This document shows, piece by piece, positions 16,504 through 24,598 of a stretch of 34,810 bases of DNA. The notes under the pieces were generated by a model. That model was not told the origin of the DNA. It saw nothing but the letters and a program-made list of their open reading frames with translations, and did not search any database. A program made the translations under genes and the position numbers. This DNA comes from Paracoccaceae bacterium (GTDB lineage: Bacteria; Pseudomonadota; Alphaproteobacteria; Rhodobacterales; Rhodobacteraceae): contig JAPOXR010000005.1 of NCBI GenBank assembly GCA_026706985.1, positions 1-34,810 of the forward strand. Direction: 5' to 3'. Every line of letters begins with the position of its first letter. Positions within the stretch are counted from its first letter, which is position 1.

Positions 16504-16773
16504 CCGGTCAACCGCGACATAGCGATTGTTCCTGGAAATTGGTTCCTCTGCCCTCGGCCACGAACTGAACCGGGTCGAGCGGCTTGAACATCACCCTGCA
16601 TAAATCCCGGTCTCCCCACTCCGGAGAACCCGCACTCGGTTTGCTTCCCGGTTCCCTTCTGATTCTCAGAAACAAACGAGATACACCACTTGATATGTAC
16701 GGCAATATCCCGTACATGATATATCGAATGTGAGCCTCACGAGTTAATTGACACATCAGACTTGGAAATAATT
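16504..16773. other. 270-base gap before the toxin-antitoxin pair
   Basis: No gene is supported. Base composition falls sharply towards the right half of this gap, marking the left border of a lower-GC segment that continues through the toxin-antitoxin genes. It holds the palindromic operator at 16695-16717, an 11-base palindrome GTGAGCCTCAC (16730-16740), and a perfect -35-like TTGACA at 16748-16753 whose spacing to any -10 is poor. Confidence 0.6.
16695..16717. promoter_or_regulatory. Operator-like palindrome upstream of the antitoxin gene
   Basis: ATGTACGG (16695-16702) and CCGTACAT (16710-16717) are perfect 8-base inverted arms with a 7-base spacer. It overlaps a possible -35 (TTGATA, 16690-16695) and lies 57 bases before the antitoxin start. 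Ribbon-helix-helix antitoxins of DUF1778/GNAT modules repress their own operon by binding such palindromes, so this is the likely autoregulatory site. Confidence 0.65.
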
Positions 16774-17088
16774 ATGTTGATGTTCGAAGACAGCACCGCC
16801 GCTATTGATGAGCCCAAGAACGAACGGCTTGAAGCACGTACACAGCGTTCTGTGAAGCAAACCATCAGACGTGCTGCGACAATATGCGGTGTCGAGTTGA
16901 CTTCATTCGTTGTGAGTGCCGCCTATAGGGCTGCGCAGGAAGCCATTGAGGCCCAAAAAATTACGATGCTCAACAGAGATGCTGATCAAGCAGTGTTTTT
17001 CAGTGCCCTTGAGAACCCGCCGCAGCCCAACGAGCGGTTGCGGAAAGCGTTCGCATTGCGAAAGAACTTGATCGCGAATGCAGATTAA
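16774..17088 (+). CDS. DUF1778-family ribbon-helix-helix antitoxin
   Basis: A 104-residue antitoxin of the TacA/AtaR type. The ribbon-helix-helix part lies at about 18-60 (RTQRSVKQTIRRAATICGVELTSFVVSAAYRAAQEAI), and the C-terminal tail (LENPPQPNERLRKAFA) is the toxin-neutralising segment in this family. ATG 16774 is chosen because GGA lies 7 bases upstream; ATG 16780 or an upstream TTG are alternatives. Its end overlaps the toxin start by 11 bases, the usual arrangement. The gene is about 50 percent G+C by eye, lower than its neighbours, consistent with horizontal acquisition. Confidence 0.88.
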   Translation: MLMFEDSTAAIDEPKNERLEARTQRSVKQTIRRAATICGVELTSFVVSAAYRAAQEAIEAQKITMLNRDADQAVFFSALENPPQPNERLRKAFALRKNLIANAD

Positions 17089-17626
17089 TGATCCCGGAAA
17101 TCCTCAGATAGACATTGCGCCATTTGATCCTAAGTCGCAGGCCCGAAAGGATTTCGACTGCGGCGTTCCTCAGATCAACAATTTCCTGAAGCTAACGGCG
17201 AAGAAGGCAACTGGGTCGGACGTTATTCGTGTCTGGGTTGCGCTCGACGTCAACCGCCGCATTCTCGGATATTACGGCATATGCATGCATTCTGTCATTG
17301 CAGATGAGATGCCTGAATTCCCGGCAAAACAAGCACTAAAGAACAGATCACTGCCTACAGCATTCATTTCCATGATCGGCGTGGATTTGCAAATGCAGGG
17401 AAACGGGATGGGGAGTGCCCTGCTGGCTGACGCTCTCTGCCGCATCGGGCGGATTTCGAATGAGATAGCGACCTTTGCAGTACTGCTTGATGTATTTGAC
17501 TGTGGCGATCCTGAAACGGTGGCCCGTCGAAAGATTTATTACGAATCATTTGGGTTTGCGGCGCTGCCTGATCAGCCAATGCGCCTCTTCATGCCGATGC
17601 AGACTGTACGCATGTTGTCGGGATAA
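17078..17626 (+). CDS. GNAT-family N-acetyltransferase toxin (TacT/AtaT type)
   Basis: A 182-residue GNAT protein paired with a DUF1778 antitoxin. Toxins of this class acetylate the amino group of charged tRNAs and so block translation. FDCGVPQINNFLKLTAKK near the N-terminus is a hallmark of the family (substrate side), MIGVDLQMQGNGMGSALLADAL contains the acetyl-CoA pyrophosphate-binding QxxGxG loop, and YYESFGF carries the conserved Tyr used as general acid. All expected motifs are intact, so an active toxin is likely. It overlaps the antitoxin gene and is convergent with the amidase gene. Confidence 0.88.
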   Translation: MQINDPGNPQIDIAPFDPKSQARKDFDCGVPQINNFLKLTAKKATGSDVIRVWVALDVNRRILGYYGICMHSVIADEMPEFPAKQALKNRSLPTAFISMIGVDLQMQGNGMGSALLADALCRIGRISNEIATFAVLLDVFDCGDPETVARRKIYYESFGFAALPDQPMRLFMPMQTVRMLSG

Positions 17627-17718
17627 GCGCCGCAACGTTGTTCGGCGGATTTAGTAGTAAGGGGCTTGTGCGTGGGCTGTCTATTCTTGAGCGATGGTTG
17701 GATAGACGCGGTTTGAGC

Positions 17719-19137
17719 TCACTGCTGCGGAGGATGCAACGCTGCGGGCGTCCATTCTGTCCAGGGTTGGCGCGCTTCGATTGCAGCGCCGATTCTGAGT
17801 GCGGTCGGATCATCAAAGCGACGGGCGACGATCTGCACCGATGTCGGCAATCCGGATTTGGTCGTGCCGGATGGAAGTGAGAGTGACGGGCATTGCGAGA
17901 CCATATTGAAAACACCGGTCATATCGAGGCCATGCAGCCGTCCATCGGCTTCGATTTTGAGAAAGTCGTTATCGCTGGCGTCATTGTCGGGTGCCGGTTG
18001 CGCCATGGAAGGGCAGATGAGGGCATCAAACCGTTCGAACAGCTTCGCGAGCTGGTGCCATTGCTGCGTCCGGAGTTGATCAATACGGGCAAAACTCACC
18101 GCGTCCATCGCTGAACCTGCCTCAATCAGCGTGACCACTTCCGGATCCATGCGCTGGCGATACTGATTCAGGCAGTCGGCGAAGGCAGCGGCAAGATAGA
18201 CGCACCACCATTGGTTCCAGGCGGTAACCAGATCGGCGCTCCAGCCAAGAGTGACCGTCTCGGCTGTGGCACCGGCATCATTGAGGGTTTGAACCGTGCG
18301 TGCGAGATTGCTCCGGACGTCAGGATGCACTTCGAAAAAATCGAGATCCTCAGATACGGCGATTCTGAAACCGGACAGGTCAGTCAGGAATTGATCGGGG
18401 AGAGGAAGGGGCTGCCGTTGTGAGGAAATATCATACTCATCCGGACCTTCCGCGACCGACAGGAACAGGGCCGTGTCGTCGATGCTGCGCGCGAGGGGGC
18501 CGAAATGGCTCATATCGTCGAACACGGTCGGCAGGATATCCATCGGGATGCGGCCAAGACTCGGTTTCAGCCCGACGCAGCCGCATAGGGCGGCGGGGAT
18601 GCGCACTGAGCCACCCATATCGGTACCTTCAGCGAGCGCCACACATCCGGTGGTGACGGCAACGCCGGAACCGCCGGAGGAGCCGCCGGCGCATCGTGAT
18701 GGATCCCAGGGGTTGCTGGTCTTGCCCCAGAGCGGTGATCTGGTGAATGAGGAATAAGCGAATTCAGGTGTTGTGGTTTTGCCGATGATGATGGCCCCGG
18801 CTTCCTTGAAACGGCGCACGATCGCCGGATCCCTGTCCGGGACCCAGTTTTCAAATGCAAAGGAGCCCCGCGTCGTCCGCTGTCCCGCGGTCGGGGTAAA
18901 ATCCTTGAAGGCGACGGGGAGTCCGAGCAGCGGCGGTGCATCCGGGCCAATCAGCTTTTCCGCTTCGCGGGCCTGGCGTCGGGCTTCATCGGCGAAGACA
19001 AACGCAAACGGGTTGCATATCGGTTGCACAAACTCGATTCGATTGAGCGCTGCCTCCACCAGTTCAAGCGGAGAAACCTGGCCTGTTCTCACCAGGCGGG
19101 TCTGCTCGCAGGCGGAGAGCGCGCAGAGCTCGTTCAT
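17719..19137 (-). CDS. Amidase-signature family hydrolase
   Basis: A 472-residue amidase with an intact Ser-cisSer-Lys triad: K78 in GLPVAFKDF, S153 in GGSSGGS, and nucleophile S177 in GTDMGGSVRIPA. The family hydrolyses amides, ureido compounds or Gln-tRNA intermediates; no gatB or gatC is near and the sequence is not GatA-like in its C-terminus, so a catabolic amidase is more likely. It is the last gene of the minus-strand group iolD-iolE-SDR-amidase, 20 bases after the SDR stop. Substrate unknown. Confidence 0.88.
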   Translation of the reverse strand: MNELCALSACEQTRLVRTGQVSPLELVEAALNRIEFVQPICNPFAFVFADEARRQAREAEKLIGPDAPPLLGLPVAFKDFTPTAGQRTTRGSFAFENWVPDRDPAIVRRFKEAGAIIIGKTTTPEFAYSSFTRSPLWGKTSNPWDPSRCAGGSSGGSGVAVTTGCVALAEGTDMGGSVRIPAALCGCVGLKPSLGRIPMDILPTVFDDMSHFGPLARSIDDTALFLSVAEGPDEYDISSQRQPLPLPDQFLTDLSGFRIAVSEDLDFFEVHPDVRSNLARTVQTLNDAGATAETVTLGWSADLVTAWNQWWCVYLAAAFADCLNQYRQRMDPEVVTLIEAGSAMDAVSFARIDQLRTQQWHQLAKLFERFDALICPSMAQPAPDNDASDNDFLKIEADGRLHGLDMTGVFNMVSQCPSLSLPSGTTKSGLPTSVQIVARRFDDPTALRIGAAIEARQPWTEWTPAALHPPQQ

Positions 19138-19157
19138 GAATTGCCGGGGTCGCCGGT

Positions 19158-19976
19158 TCAGACTTCGAGTGCGGAGACGGGAAGCGGGGCGCCCGACTCG
19201 TGGGCTCCCCAGACTGTCTGGTCGAAATTAACCACCGAACCGGTCATGAGACCGGAGTCTTCGGAAGCGAGGAATGCCGCAGCGCGCGCGACTTCCGCCG
19301 GGTCGACGAGACGCCCGAACGGCAGGTCGGAGCCGGCCTGTTCCTCCCAGCCGTCACCGGCACCGTGATAAAGCCTTTGGATCCGGTCCTCGCCATCGGT
19401 CGACATCCAACCGATATTCAATTGATTGACCCGGATACGGTTTTTCAGGAGGGCAAATCCGGCATTCCGGGTCAGGGTCGAGAGCGCGCCTTTGGACATG
19501 CAGTAGGCGGTGATGAAAGGCTGCCCGGATAGGGCGGAAATTGAGCCGATATTGACGATTGATCCCTCGATGCCGCCGCGGATCATGAGTTTGACAACTT
19601 CCTGCATGAGAAAAAACGGGGCCCGGACATTGGTTGCGAAAATCGAGTCGAAAAGTTCCTCCGAAGTGTCAATCAAGGTTCCCCGATCGGTCTTCGCCGC
19701 CACATTCACAAGCACATCGATGCGGCCGAACTCACTGCCGGCAAATGCGGCGACAGCGCGGCAATCATCGGTTACGCTGAGATCGGCCTGGCAGAATTTA
19801 ACCGCGCAGCCGGACTCCGAGGAGATTTCTGCCGCCACGGCATCGCCCTTTGCCCGGTTTCTGCCGCAGGTCACAATGCCGGCGGCGCCGGCTTCGCCGA
19901 AATGCCGGGCGATTTCCGCCCCCAGCCCCTGCGTGCCGCCGGTCACAACCGCCACCTTGCCATCAATTCTGTTCAT
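19158..19976 (-). CDS. Short-chain dehydrogenase/reductase in the iolDE operon
   Basis: A 272-residue classical SDR: cofactor motif TGGTQGLG (about 12-19), NVAAKT as the NNAG-like segment, and catalytic S145, Y158 and K162 (YCMSK). It is probably a cytoplasmic NAD(P)-dependent alcohol or polyol dehydrogenase. Its start overlaps iolE by 14 bases, so it is co-translated with the inosose pathway enzymes; it may oxidise an inositol stereoisomer or a related cyclitol, as no iolG-type dehydrogenase is present in the window. That role is inferred from position only. Confidence 0.88.
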   Translation of the reverse strand: MNRIDGKVAVVTGGTQGLGAEIARHFGEAGAAGIVTCGRNRAKGDAVAAEISSESGCAVKFCQADLSVTDDCRAVAAFAGSEFGRIDVLVNVAAKTDRGTLIDTSEELFDSIFATNVRAPFFLMQEVVKLMIRGGIEGSIVNIGSISALSGQPFITAYCMSKGALSTLTRNAGFALLKNRIRVNQLNIGWMSTDGEDRIQRLYHGAGDGWEEQAGSDLPFGRLVDPAEVARAAAFLASEDSGLMTGSVVNFDQTVWGAHESGAPLPVSALEV

Positions 19977-20880
19977 GCTCTCCGTCCATTATTCTGTAGC
20001 CGGCGGCGGCGAGGGCGGCGTGAAGGGTGGCGTATCCGATTTTCGCATATTCGTCGGGCGGCGCCTTTGCCGGATCCTGTTCCGCCTCGACCACGAACCA
20101 TCCCTGGTATCCGAGTTCGGCAAGCTGCGATATCATAGAAGGAAAGTCCAGCCCGCCATCACCCGGGACGGTGAAAGCGCCCTTCAATACAGCGTCTAGA
20201 AAGCTCTCGCGGTTTCGGTCCAAACCGTCGATGATCCGCCGGCGCACATCCTTGGCATGGAAATGTGTCACCCGCCGCGCATGTTTCTCGATAACCCTCA
20301 TTACATCGCCGCCGGCAAAGGCCATGTGACCTGGATCGTAGAGGAGATGCACCGCTTCTCCGGTGTGGTTCATCAGCCGGTCGACATCCTGCTCGGATTC
20401 GATTGCCGTCCCCATATGGTGGTGAAACGCGATCGGCATGCCGGCATCGGCGCAGTATTCGGAGAATTCCGTCAGACGGTGCCCGTAAGTGCGGATCTGC
20501 GCATCGTCGAGGCGGATGCGCGATCGCAGCGGTGCGTTGCGGATGTTCTGAATCGTGTGCGCGGTTTCGCCGTAAACCAGACAAGGCGCCTGCAATTCGC
20601 GGAACAGGGTCAACTGTGTGTGAACCTGATCCTTTTCCGCCTGCGGATCATTCGTCAATACCGTTCCGGAATACCAACCGCCGCAGAGTGATAGGCGGAA
20701 TTGTTTCAGCAAAGGGCCGAGTTCGGCCGCTTGCGCGGGAAACTTTCCCCCGGTCTCTATCCCGGTGAAACCGGCCTCCGCGGCTTCCCGTAGACAGGTC
20801 TCAAGCGGTGTGTCGCCGCCGAGTTCCGGCAGGTCATCATTGGACCATGCGATCGGAGCGACACCGAGCCGGGCCTGCAT
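19963..20880 (-). CDS. iolE: Inosose dehydratase (2-keto-myo-inositol dehydratase)
   Basis: A 305-residue TIM-barrel protein of the xylose-isomerase-like family. The opening GVAPIAWSNDDLPELGGDTPLE and the metal-site segments AFHHHMGTAIES, YDPGHMAFAGGD and THFHAKDVR are typical of IolE, which dehydrates 2-keto-myo-inositol to the trihydroxycyclohexanedione that IolD hydrolyses. The start lies 3 bases after the iolD stop. Length fits the family (about 300). Confidence 0.93.
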   Translation of the reverse strand: MQARLGVAPIAWSNDDLPELGGDTPLETCLREAAEAGFTGIETGGKFPAQAAELGPLLKQFRLSLCGGWYSGTVLTNDPQAEKDQVHTQLTLFRELQAPCLVYGETAHTIQNIRNAPLRSRIRLDDAQIRTYGHRLTEFSEYCADAGMPIAFHHHMGTAIESEQDVDRLMNHTGEAVHLLYDPGHMAFAGGDVMRVIEKHARRVTHFHAKDVRRRIIDGLDRNRESFLDAVLKGAFTVPGDGGLDFPSMISQLAELGYQGWFVVEAEQDPAKAPPDEYAKIGYATLHAALAAAGYRIMDGEHEQN

Positions 20881-20883
20881 CGC

Positions 20884-22734
20884 CTAGACTCCGATCCGCT
20901 GCCTGGCGCGGATTTCCTCCTGTTCGGCCCGCGCCGCCAACACCTGTTCGCGATTGCTGACTTCCGGCACGCCGAGATCCCATGAGGCATCACCCGGTAC
21001 CCAGCTATAAGCATCGGTGGTGATCGCGATCACCGTGGTGCGATCGGTGCCGCGCGCCCATTCGAGCGCCGCTTCAAGATCGGCGATACTGGCGGCGGTT
21101 CGCGCCAAAGCCCCCTGCGATTCGGCGTGTTTGGCGAAATCCACGGCAAAAGCCTCTTTCACCCGGCAATCGGCGATGAGATTATTGAAAGACTCACCGC
21201 CCTTATAATTCTGCAGCCTGTTGATGATGGCGAAGCCGCCATTGTCACAGACAATGACAATCATTTTGTGGCCGGACAGCACCGAGGAATAGATATCGGA
21301 ATTCATCATCAGATAAGATCCGTCGCCGACCAGAACGATCGGTGTCGAACCTTCCTCCGCCGCCATTGCCGCACCCCAGCCTCCGGCTAACTCATAACCC
21401 ATGCATGAGTAGCCGAATTCGCAGTCGAATGTGCCGGGATTCTTGATTCTCCAACCCTTGGTGGTTTCACCGGGAAGGCCGCCCGCAGCGGTGATCATGC
21501 GGTCGGATTCCCCGGCCCAGCGATTCACCGCGCCGACAACCTGGGCATAGGTGGGGATGGGCGCATTGGTCGGTTTTTGCCGTTCATCAAGGAGTGCATT
21601 CCATTCAGAGAATTCGCGTTTACCCTTCGCCAGCCATGCCGGATCAGCATTCCAGTCGCCGAGGCCCGCATCCAATTCGGCCAGCGTTTCCCGCGCGTCA
21701 CCGATGACGGAGAGCGCCCGGTGCTTGGTGGCATCCCAGCGGGCGGCATTAACGGCGATGATTTCGGCATTGTGGGCGAATGCCGTCCATGAACCGGTGG
21801 TGAAATCCTGCAGCCGGGTGCCGATTGCCAGAATAACATCGGCTTCCGCCGCCATTGCATTGGCCGAAGCCGAACCGATGACACCGACAGGGCCGATATG
21901 CGCCGGGTGGTCATGGGTGACATTGCCCTTTCCGGCAATGGTTTCAGTGAGCGGGATATTGTGTGCCGCGGCGAATGCAGCGACCTGTTTCTCGGCACCC
22001 GAATAACGCACCCCGCCGCCGGCGATGATCATCGGGCGCTTGGCACGGCACAGCCGTTCGACGGCCCGCGCAACGCTGTCCTGGTCCGGCCGTGGCCGCG
22101 GAATCCGATGCACGGTCCTGGCAAAGAATTCCTCCGGGTAGTCGAAGGCGATCTCCTGCGTGTCCTGGCAGAGGCCGATGAAAGCGGGACCGCAATCCGC
22201 CGGGTCGAGCATCGTGGCGACAGCCTGCGGCAGCGAGGAGATGATCTGCTCGGGATGGGTGATTCGATCCCAATAGCGGCTGACGCAGCGGAAAGCGTCA
22301 TTCACCGAGGTAGATGGATTGCCGAAATGCTCGACCTGCTGAAGCACCGGATCCGGACGCCGATTGGCAAATACGTCACCCGATAGAATGAGCAGCGGCA
22401 GGCGGTTTGAGTGTGCGACCGCAGCTGCGGTGACCATATTGGTCGCGCCGGGTCCGATTGAGCTGGTGGCGATCATGATCTGCCGGCGTTTCCTGGCTTT
22501 GGCGTAGGAAATCGCGGCCAGCGCCATCGACTGCTCATTCTGGCCGCGCCATACCGGTAGCAGGTGGCGTTGCTCATACAGCGCCTCGGCGAGGCAGGTG
22601 ACGTTTCCGTGTCCGAAAATTCCGAACAGCCCGGCAAACAGAGGCTTGTCGCCATTGTCCCCGGCAATCTGCTGACTGCACAGGTATTTCACCAATGCCT
22701 GCGCCATCGTCAGGCGCACGGTCTCACCACCCAT
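20884..22734 (-). CDS. iolD: 3D-(3,5/4)-trihydroxycyclohexane-1,2-dione hydrolase
   Basis: A 616-residue thiamine-diphosphate enzyme that opens the ring in inositol catabolism. TVRLTMAQALVKYL and AGLFGIFGHGNVTCLAEAL open the protein; E67 in RGQNEQSMALAA is the glutamate that activates the thiazolium; the Mg/TPP motif begins at GDG (470-472). The start ATG 22734 has GGAGG upstream and gives the standard N-terminus; the frame is open further upstream but those starts would run into the divergent promoter region. Sulfoacetaldehyde acetyltransferase, another TPP enzyme, was considered and does not fit. iolB, iolC, iolG and iolA are absent from the window. Confidence 0.94.
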   Translation of the reverse strand: MGGETVRLTMAQALVKYLCSQQIAGDNGDKPLFAGLFGIFGHGNVTCLAEALYEQRHLLPVWRGQNEQSMALAAISYAKARKRRQIMIATSSIGPGATNMVTAAAVAHSNRLPLLILSGDVFANRRPDPVLQQVEHFGNPSTSVNDAFRCVSRYWDRITHPEQIISSLPQAVATMLDPADCGPAFIGLCQDTQEIAFDYPEEFFARTVHRIPRPRPDQDSVARAVERLCRAKRPMIIAGGGVRYSGAEKQVAAFAAAHNIPLTETIAGKGNVTHDHPAHIGPVGVIGSASANAMAAEADVILAIGTRLQDFTTGSWTAFAHNAEIIAVNAARWDATKHRALSVIGDARETLAELDAGLGDWNADPAWLAKGKREFSEWNALLDERQKPTNAPIPTYAQVVGAVNRWAGESDRMITAAGGLPGETTKGWRIKNPGTFDCEFGYSCMGYELAGGWGAAMAAEEGSTPIVLVGDGSYLMMNSDIYSSVLSGHKMIVIVCDNGGFAIINRLQNYKGGESFNNLIADCRVKEAFAVDFAKHAESQGALARTAASIADLEAALEWARGTDRTTVIAITTDAYSWVPGDASWDLGVPEVSNREQVLAARAEQEEIRARQRIGV

Positions 22735-22784
22735 TCTGTCCTCCGCTTTCCAATTCGACCGGATTCCGTTTATGGCCGTGCCAA

Positions 22785-22805
22785 CGCAACCGCAATATGG
22801 TTGCG
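22785..22805. promoter_or_regulatory. 7-7-7 palindrome between iolD and the aldolase gene
   Basis: CGCAACC (22785-22791) and GGTTGCG (22799-22805) are perfect 7-base arms around a 7-base spacer. It sits in the 112-base divergent gap, 51 bases before the iolD start and 42 before the aldolase start, a good position for an operator controlling both directions. Confidence 0.55.
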
Positions 22806-22846
22806 CCCTTTCGCAGGGAGGAGCCAAATCATTCACGGAGGAATCG

Positions 22847-23659
22847 ATGATAGAAAATCCCATTAAGGCACTGGCTGCGGCAGGCCGGCCGATCATCAAT
22901 GGCTGGCTTTCGCTCGGCAGTGCTTTCGCTGCCGAGATTCAGGCCGAGCTGGGTTTCGACAGCCTGACCGCCGATATGCAGCATGGGCTGTGCGATTACC
23001 GGGATGCGGTTGCGACCTTTCAGGCGATCAGGGCGAGCGGCATCGCGCCGCTGACCCGGGTTCCCTGGCTGGAGCCGGGAATCGTGATGAAGTCGCTGGA
23101 TGCCGGGGCCCTCGGGGTGATCTGTCCGATGATCAATAACCGCGCTCAGGCGGAAACCCTGGTTTCCTATATGCGCTATCCGCCGCTCGGCATGCGTAGT
23201 TTCGGGCCGACCCGCGCATTGGTGTCGGCGGGCGCCGACTACGCATCAAAGGCGAATGACAGCGTCGTCTGTCTGGCCATGGTGGAGACCGCGGAGGCCT
23301 TTGAAAACCTGCAGGAAATCGTCACCACGCGTGGTCTCGACGGAATCTATATCGGGCCCTCAGATCTGGCGATCGGCCTCACCAATGGACGTTTGGGGCC
23401 GGGTTTCGACCGCCGCGAGACCGAGCTGGTGGATGCCACCAAACGCATTCTCGAAGCTGCCAAGAATGCCGGTATCCTGGCGGGCCTGCATTGCGGTTCG
23501 CCTGCCTATGCGGCGGAGGCGATCGGTTGGGGGTTTGATCTGGTGACGCTGACGAGCGACGCCCGCATACTTGCCGATGGTGCCTCCGAGCGGCTGGCGG
23601 AGATCCGCGCGCTGCTCGGCGAGGAGCAGGAAGCCAAGGCGACGGCAAGCGGCTATTGA
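22847..23659 (+). CDS. HpcH/HpaI-family class II aldolase
   Basis: A 270-residue metal-dependent pyruvate aldolase. Expected residues are visible: H46 (DMQHG, general base region), R71 (TRVPW), and metal ligands E147 (MVETAEA) and D173 (YIGPSDLA). The family cleaves 4-hydroxy-2-oxoacids to pyruvate or oxaloacetate and an aldehyde; the substrate cannot be read from sequence. ATG 22847 has GGAGG 6 bases upstream. It diverges from iolD, sharing a palindromic intergenic region, and its stop is 8 bases before the hprK ATG, so it is physically coupled to the phosphotransfer genes. Confidence 0.9.
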   Translation: MIENPIKALAAAGRPIINGWLSLGSAFAAEIQAELGFDSLTADMQHGLCDYRDAVATFQAIRASGIAPLTRVPWLEPGIVMKSLDAGALGVICPMINNRAQAETLVSYMRYPPLGMRSFGPTRALVSAGADYASKANDSVVCLAMVETAEAFENLQEIVTTRGLDGIYIGPSDLAIGLTNGRLGPGFDRRETELVDATKRILEAAKNAGILAGLHCGSPAYAAEAIGWGFDLVTLTSDARILADGASERLAEIRALLGEEQEAKATASGY

Positions 23660-23667
23660 GGCCGGTC

Positions 23668-24114
23668 ATGGCAGCCTCGGCGGGAAGCCTTCTGCACGCT
23701 TCGGCGGTCGCTGTCGGCGACCGCGCCGTGTTGTTGACCGGCCCCTCCGGATCCGGCAAATCCAGCCTGGCGATGGATATGATTTCGCGCGGCGCGGTGC
23801 TGGTCGCCGATGACCGGACTGAATTGCGTCGGCGGGGTGACTTTGTCGAGGTTTCGGCACCCGTGGAAATCGCCGGCCTCATTGAGGCGAGAGGAGTCGG
23901 GATTCTGCGTCTGCCATCGATCGGTCCGGTGTGCCTGGAACTGGTGGTGGATCTGGGTGCGGAAGAAACGGCTCGTCTTCCGGAACGCCACAGCGAACGC
24001 TTGCTGGAAGTGGAGGTCGACGCGCTGCGGGGCGGCAATGTGCCGGGACTGGCGGCGGTGCTCACGGCGATACTCCGATTCGGCTGGTGCGAAGACGCGG
24101 CTCTGCCACCGTGA
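23668..24114 (+). CDS. hprK: HPr kinase/phosphorylase, short alphaproteobacterial form
   Basis: A 148-residue protein corresponding to the catalytic C-terminal domain of HPr kinase/phosphorylase, as usual in Alphaproteobacteria. The Walker A loop GPSGSGKS is at 25-32, the acidic ADDRTEL segment follows, and the family signature EARGVGILRLP is at about 73-83. It phosphorylates and dephosphorylates a serine in HPr. ATG 23668 with GAGG 6 bases upstream is preferred over a TTG at 23656 overlapping the aldolase stop. In many relatives hprK follows the chvI/chvG two-component genes; here it follows an aldolase. Confidence 0.9.
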   Translation: MAASAGSLLHASAVAVGDRAVLLTGPSGSGKSSLAMDMISRGAVLVADDRTELRRRGDFVEVSAPVEIAGLIEARGVGILRLPSIGPVCLELVVDLGAEETARLPERHSERLLEVEVDALRGGNVPGLAAVLTAILRFGWCEDAALPP

Positions 24115-24204
24115 TCCGGAAATCGCTTGCGGGAAGAAAACGGGCAATCTAATTGCACCTGAATTCAGTGAAATGCGCGGATTTCAGTTGATGAGGGCTT
24201 GGAA

Positions 24205-24597
24205 TTGATCGGCATTGTCATTGTTGCCAATGGCAATCTCGGGCGTGAATTGCTCTGCTGCGTTGAGCAGATTCTGGGAGCGCGGCCGGCGGCGATGCTG
24301 GCGGTATCGCTTGATGGCGACTACCGGCGCGACGAAAAGCAGGACGAGATTTGCCGCGCCATATCGGAGGTGGAGCAGGGTCAGGGGGTGATTGTGGTCA
24401 CGGATGCGATCGGCAGTTCGCCGGCCAATCTTTCCGCCAGGGCGTGCACCGGTCCGAACCGGGTGATCATCGCCGGGGCCAATCTGCCGATGCTGCTGAA
24501 GCTTTCAAAATGCCGGAATTGTGAGCTTGAGGATGCGGCGGGACGGGCGGTCGAGGCCGGGCGGAAATATGTGACGATTCACAGAGGGGATCGGTGA
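24205..24597 (+). CDS. EIIA-Man-type PTS protein lacking the active-site histidine
   Basis: A 130-residue protein with the mannose-type EIIA fold: start MIGIVIV, then VVTDAIGSSPANLSAR (aligning with the usual TDMFGGTPSN) and VIIAGANLPMLLKLS. In active members the N-terminal loop is THG or AHG and its His takes phosphate from HPr; here the loop reads VANGNLG, with Asn9 (AAT) in place of His. The protein therefore probably cannot be phosphorylated at the normal site. TTG 24205 is chosen because GAGGG lies 7 bases upstream and it gives the family N-terminus; TTG 24199 is the alternative. It lies between hprK and ptsH, and is 1 base before ptsH. Confidence 0.82.
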   Translation: MIGIVIVANGNLGRELLCCVEQILGARPAAMLAVSLDGDYRRDEKQDEICRAISEVEQGQGVIVVTDAIGSSPANLSARACTGPNRVIIAGANLPMLLKLSKCRNCELEDAAGRAVEAGRKYVTIHRGDR

Positions 24598-24598
24598 A

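Noticed and set aside
16508-16756. Minus-strand 82-codon open frame between the rhodanese and the antitoxin
   Set aside because: It covers the antitoxin operator and promoter region and shows no family motif.
20884-22734. Sulfoacetaldehyde acetyltransferase (Xsc), which would complete the sulfoacetate route
   Set aside because: The TPP enzyme has IolD motifs (RLTMAQALVKYL, FGIFGHGNV) and sits next to iolE, so it is IolD.
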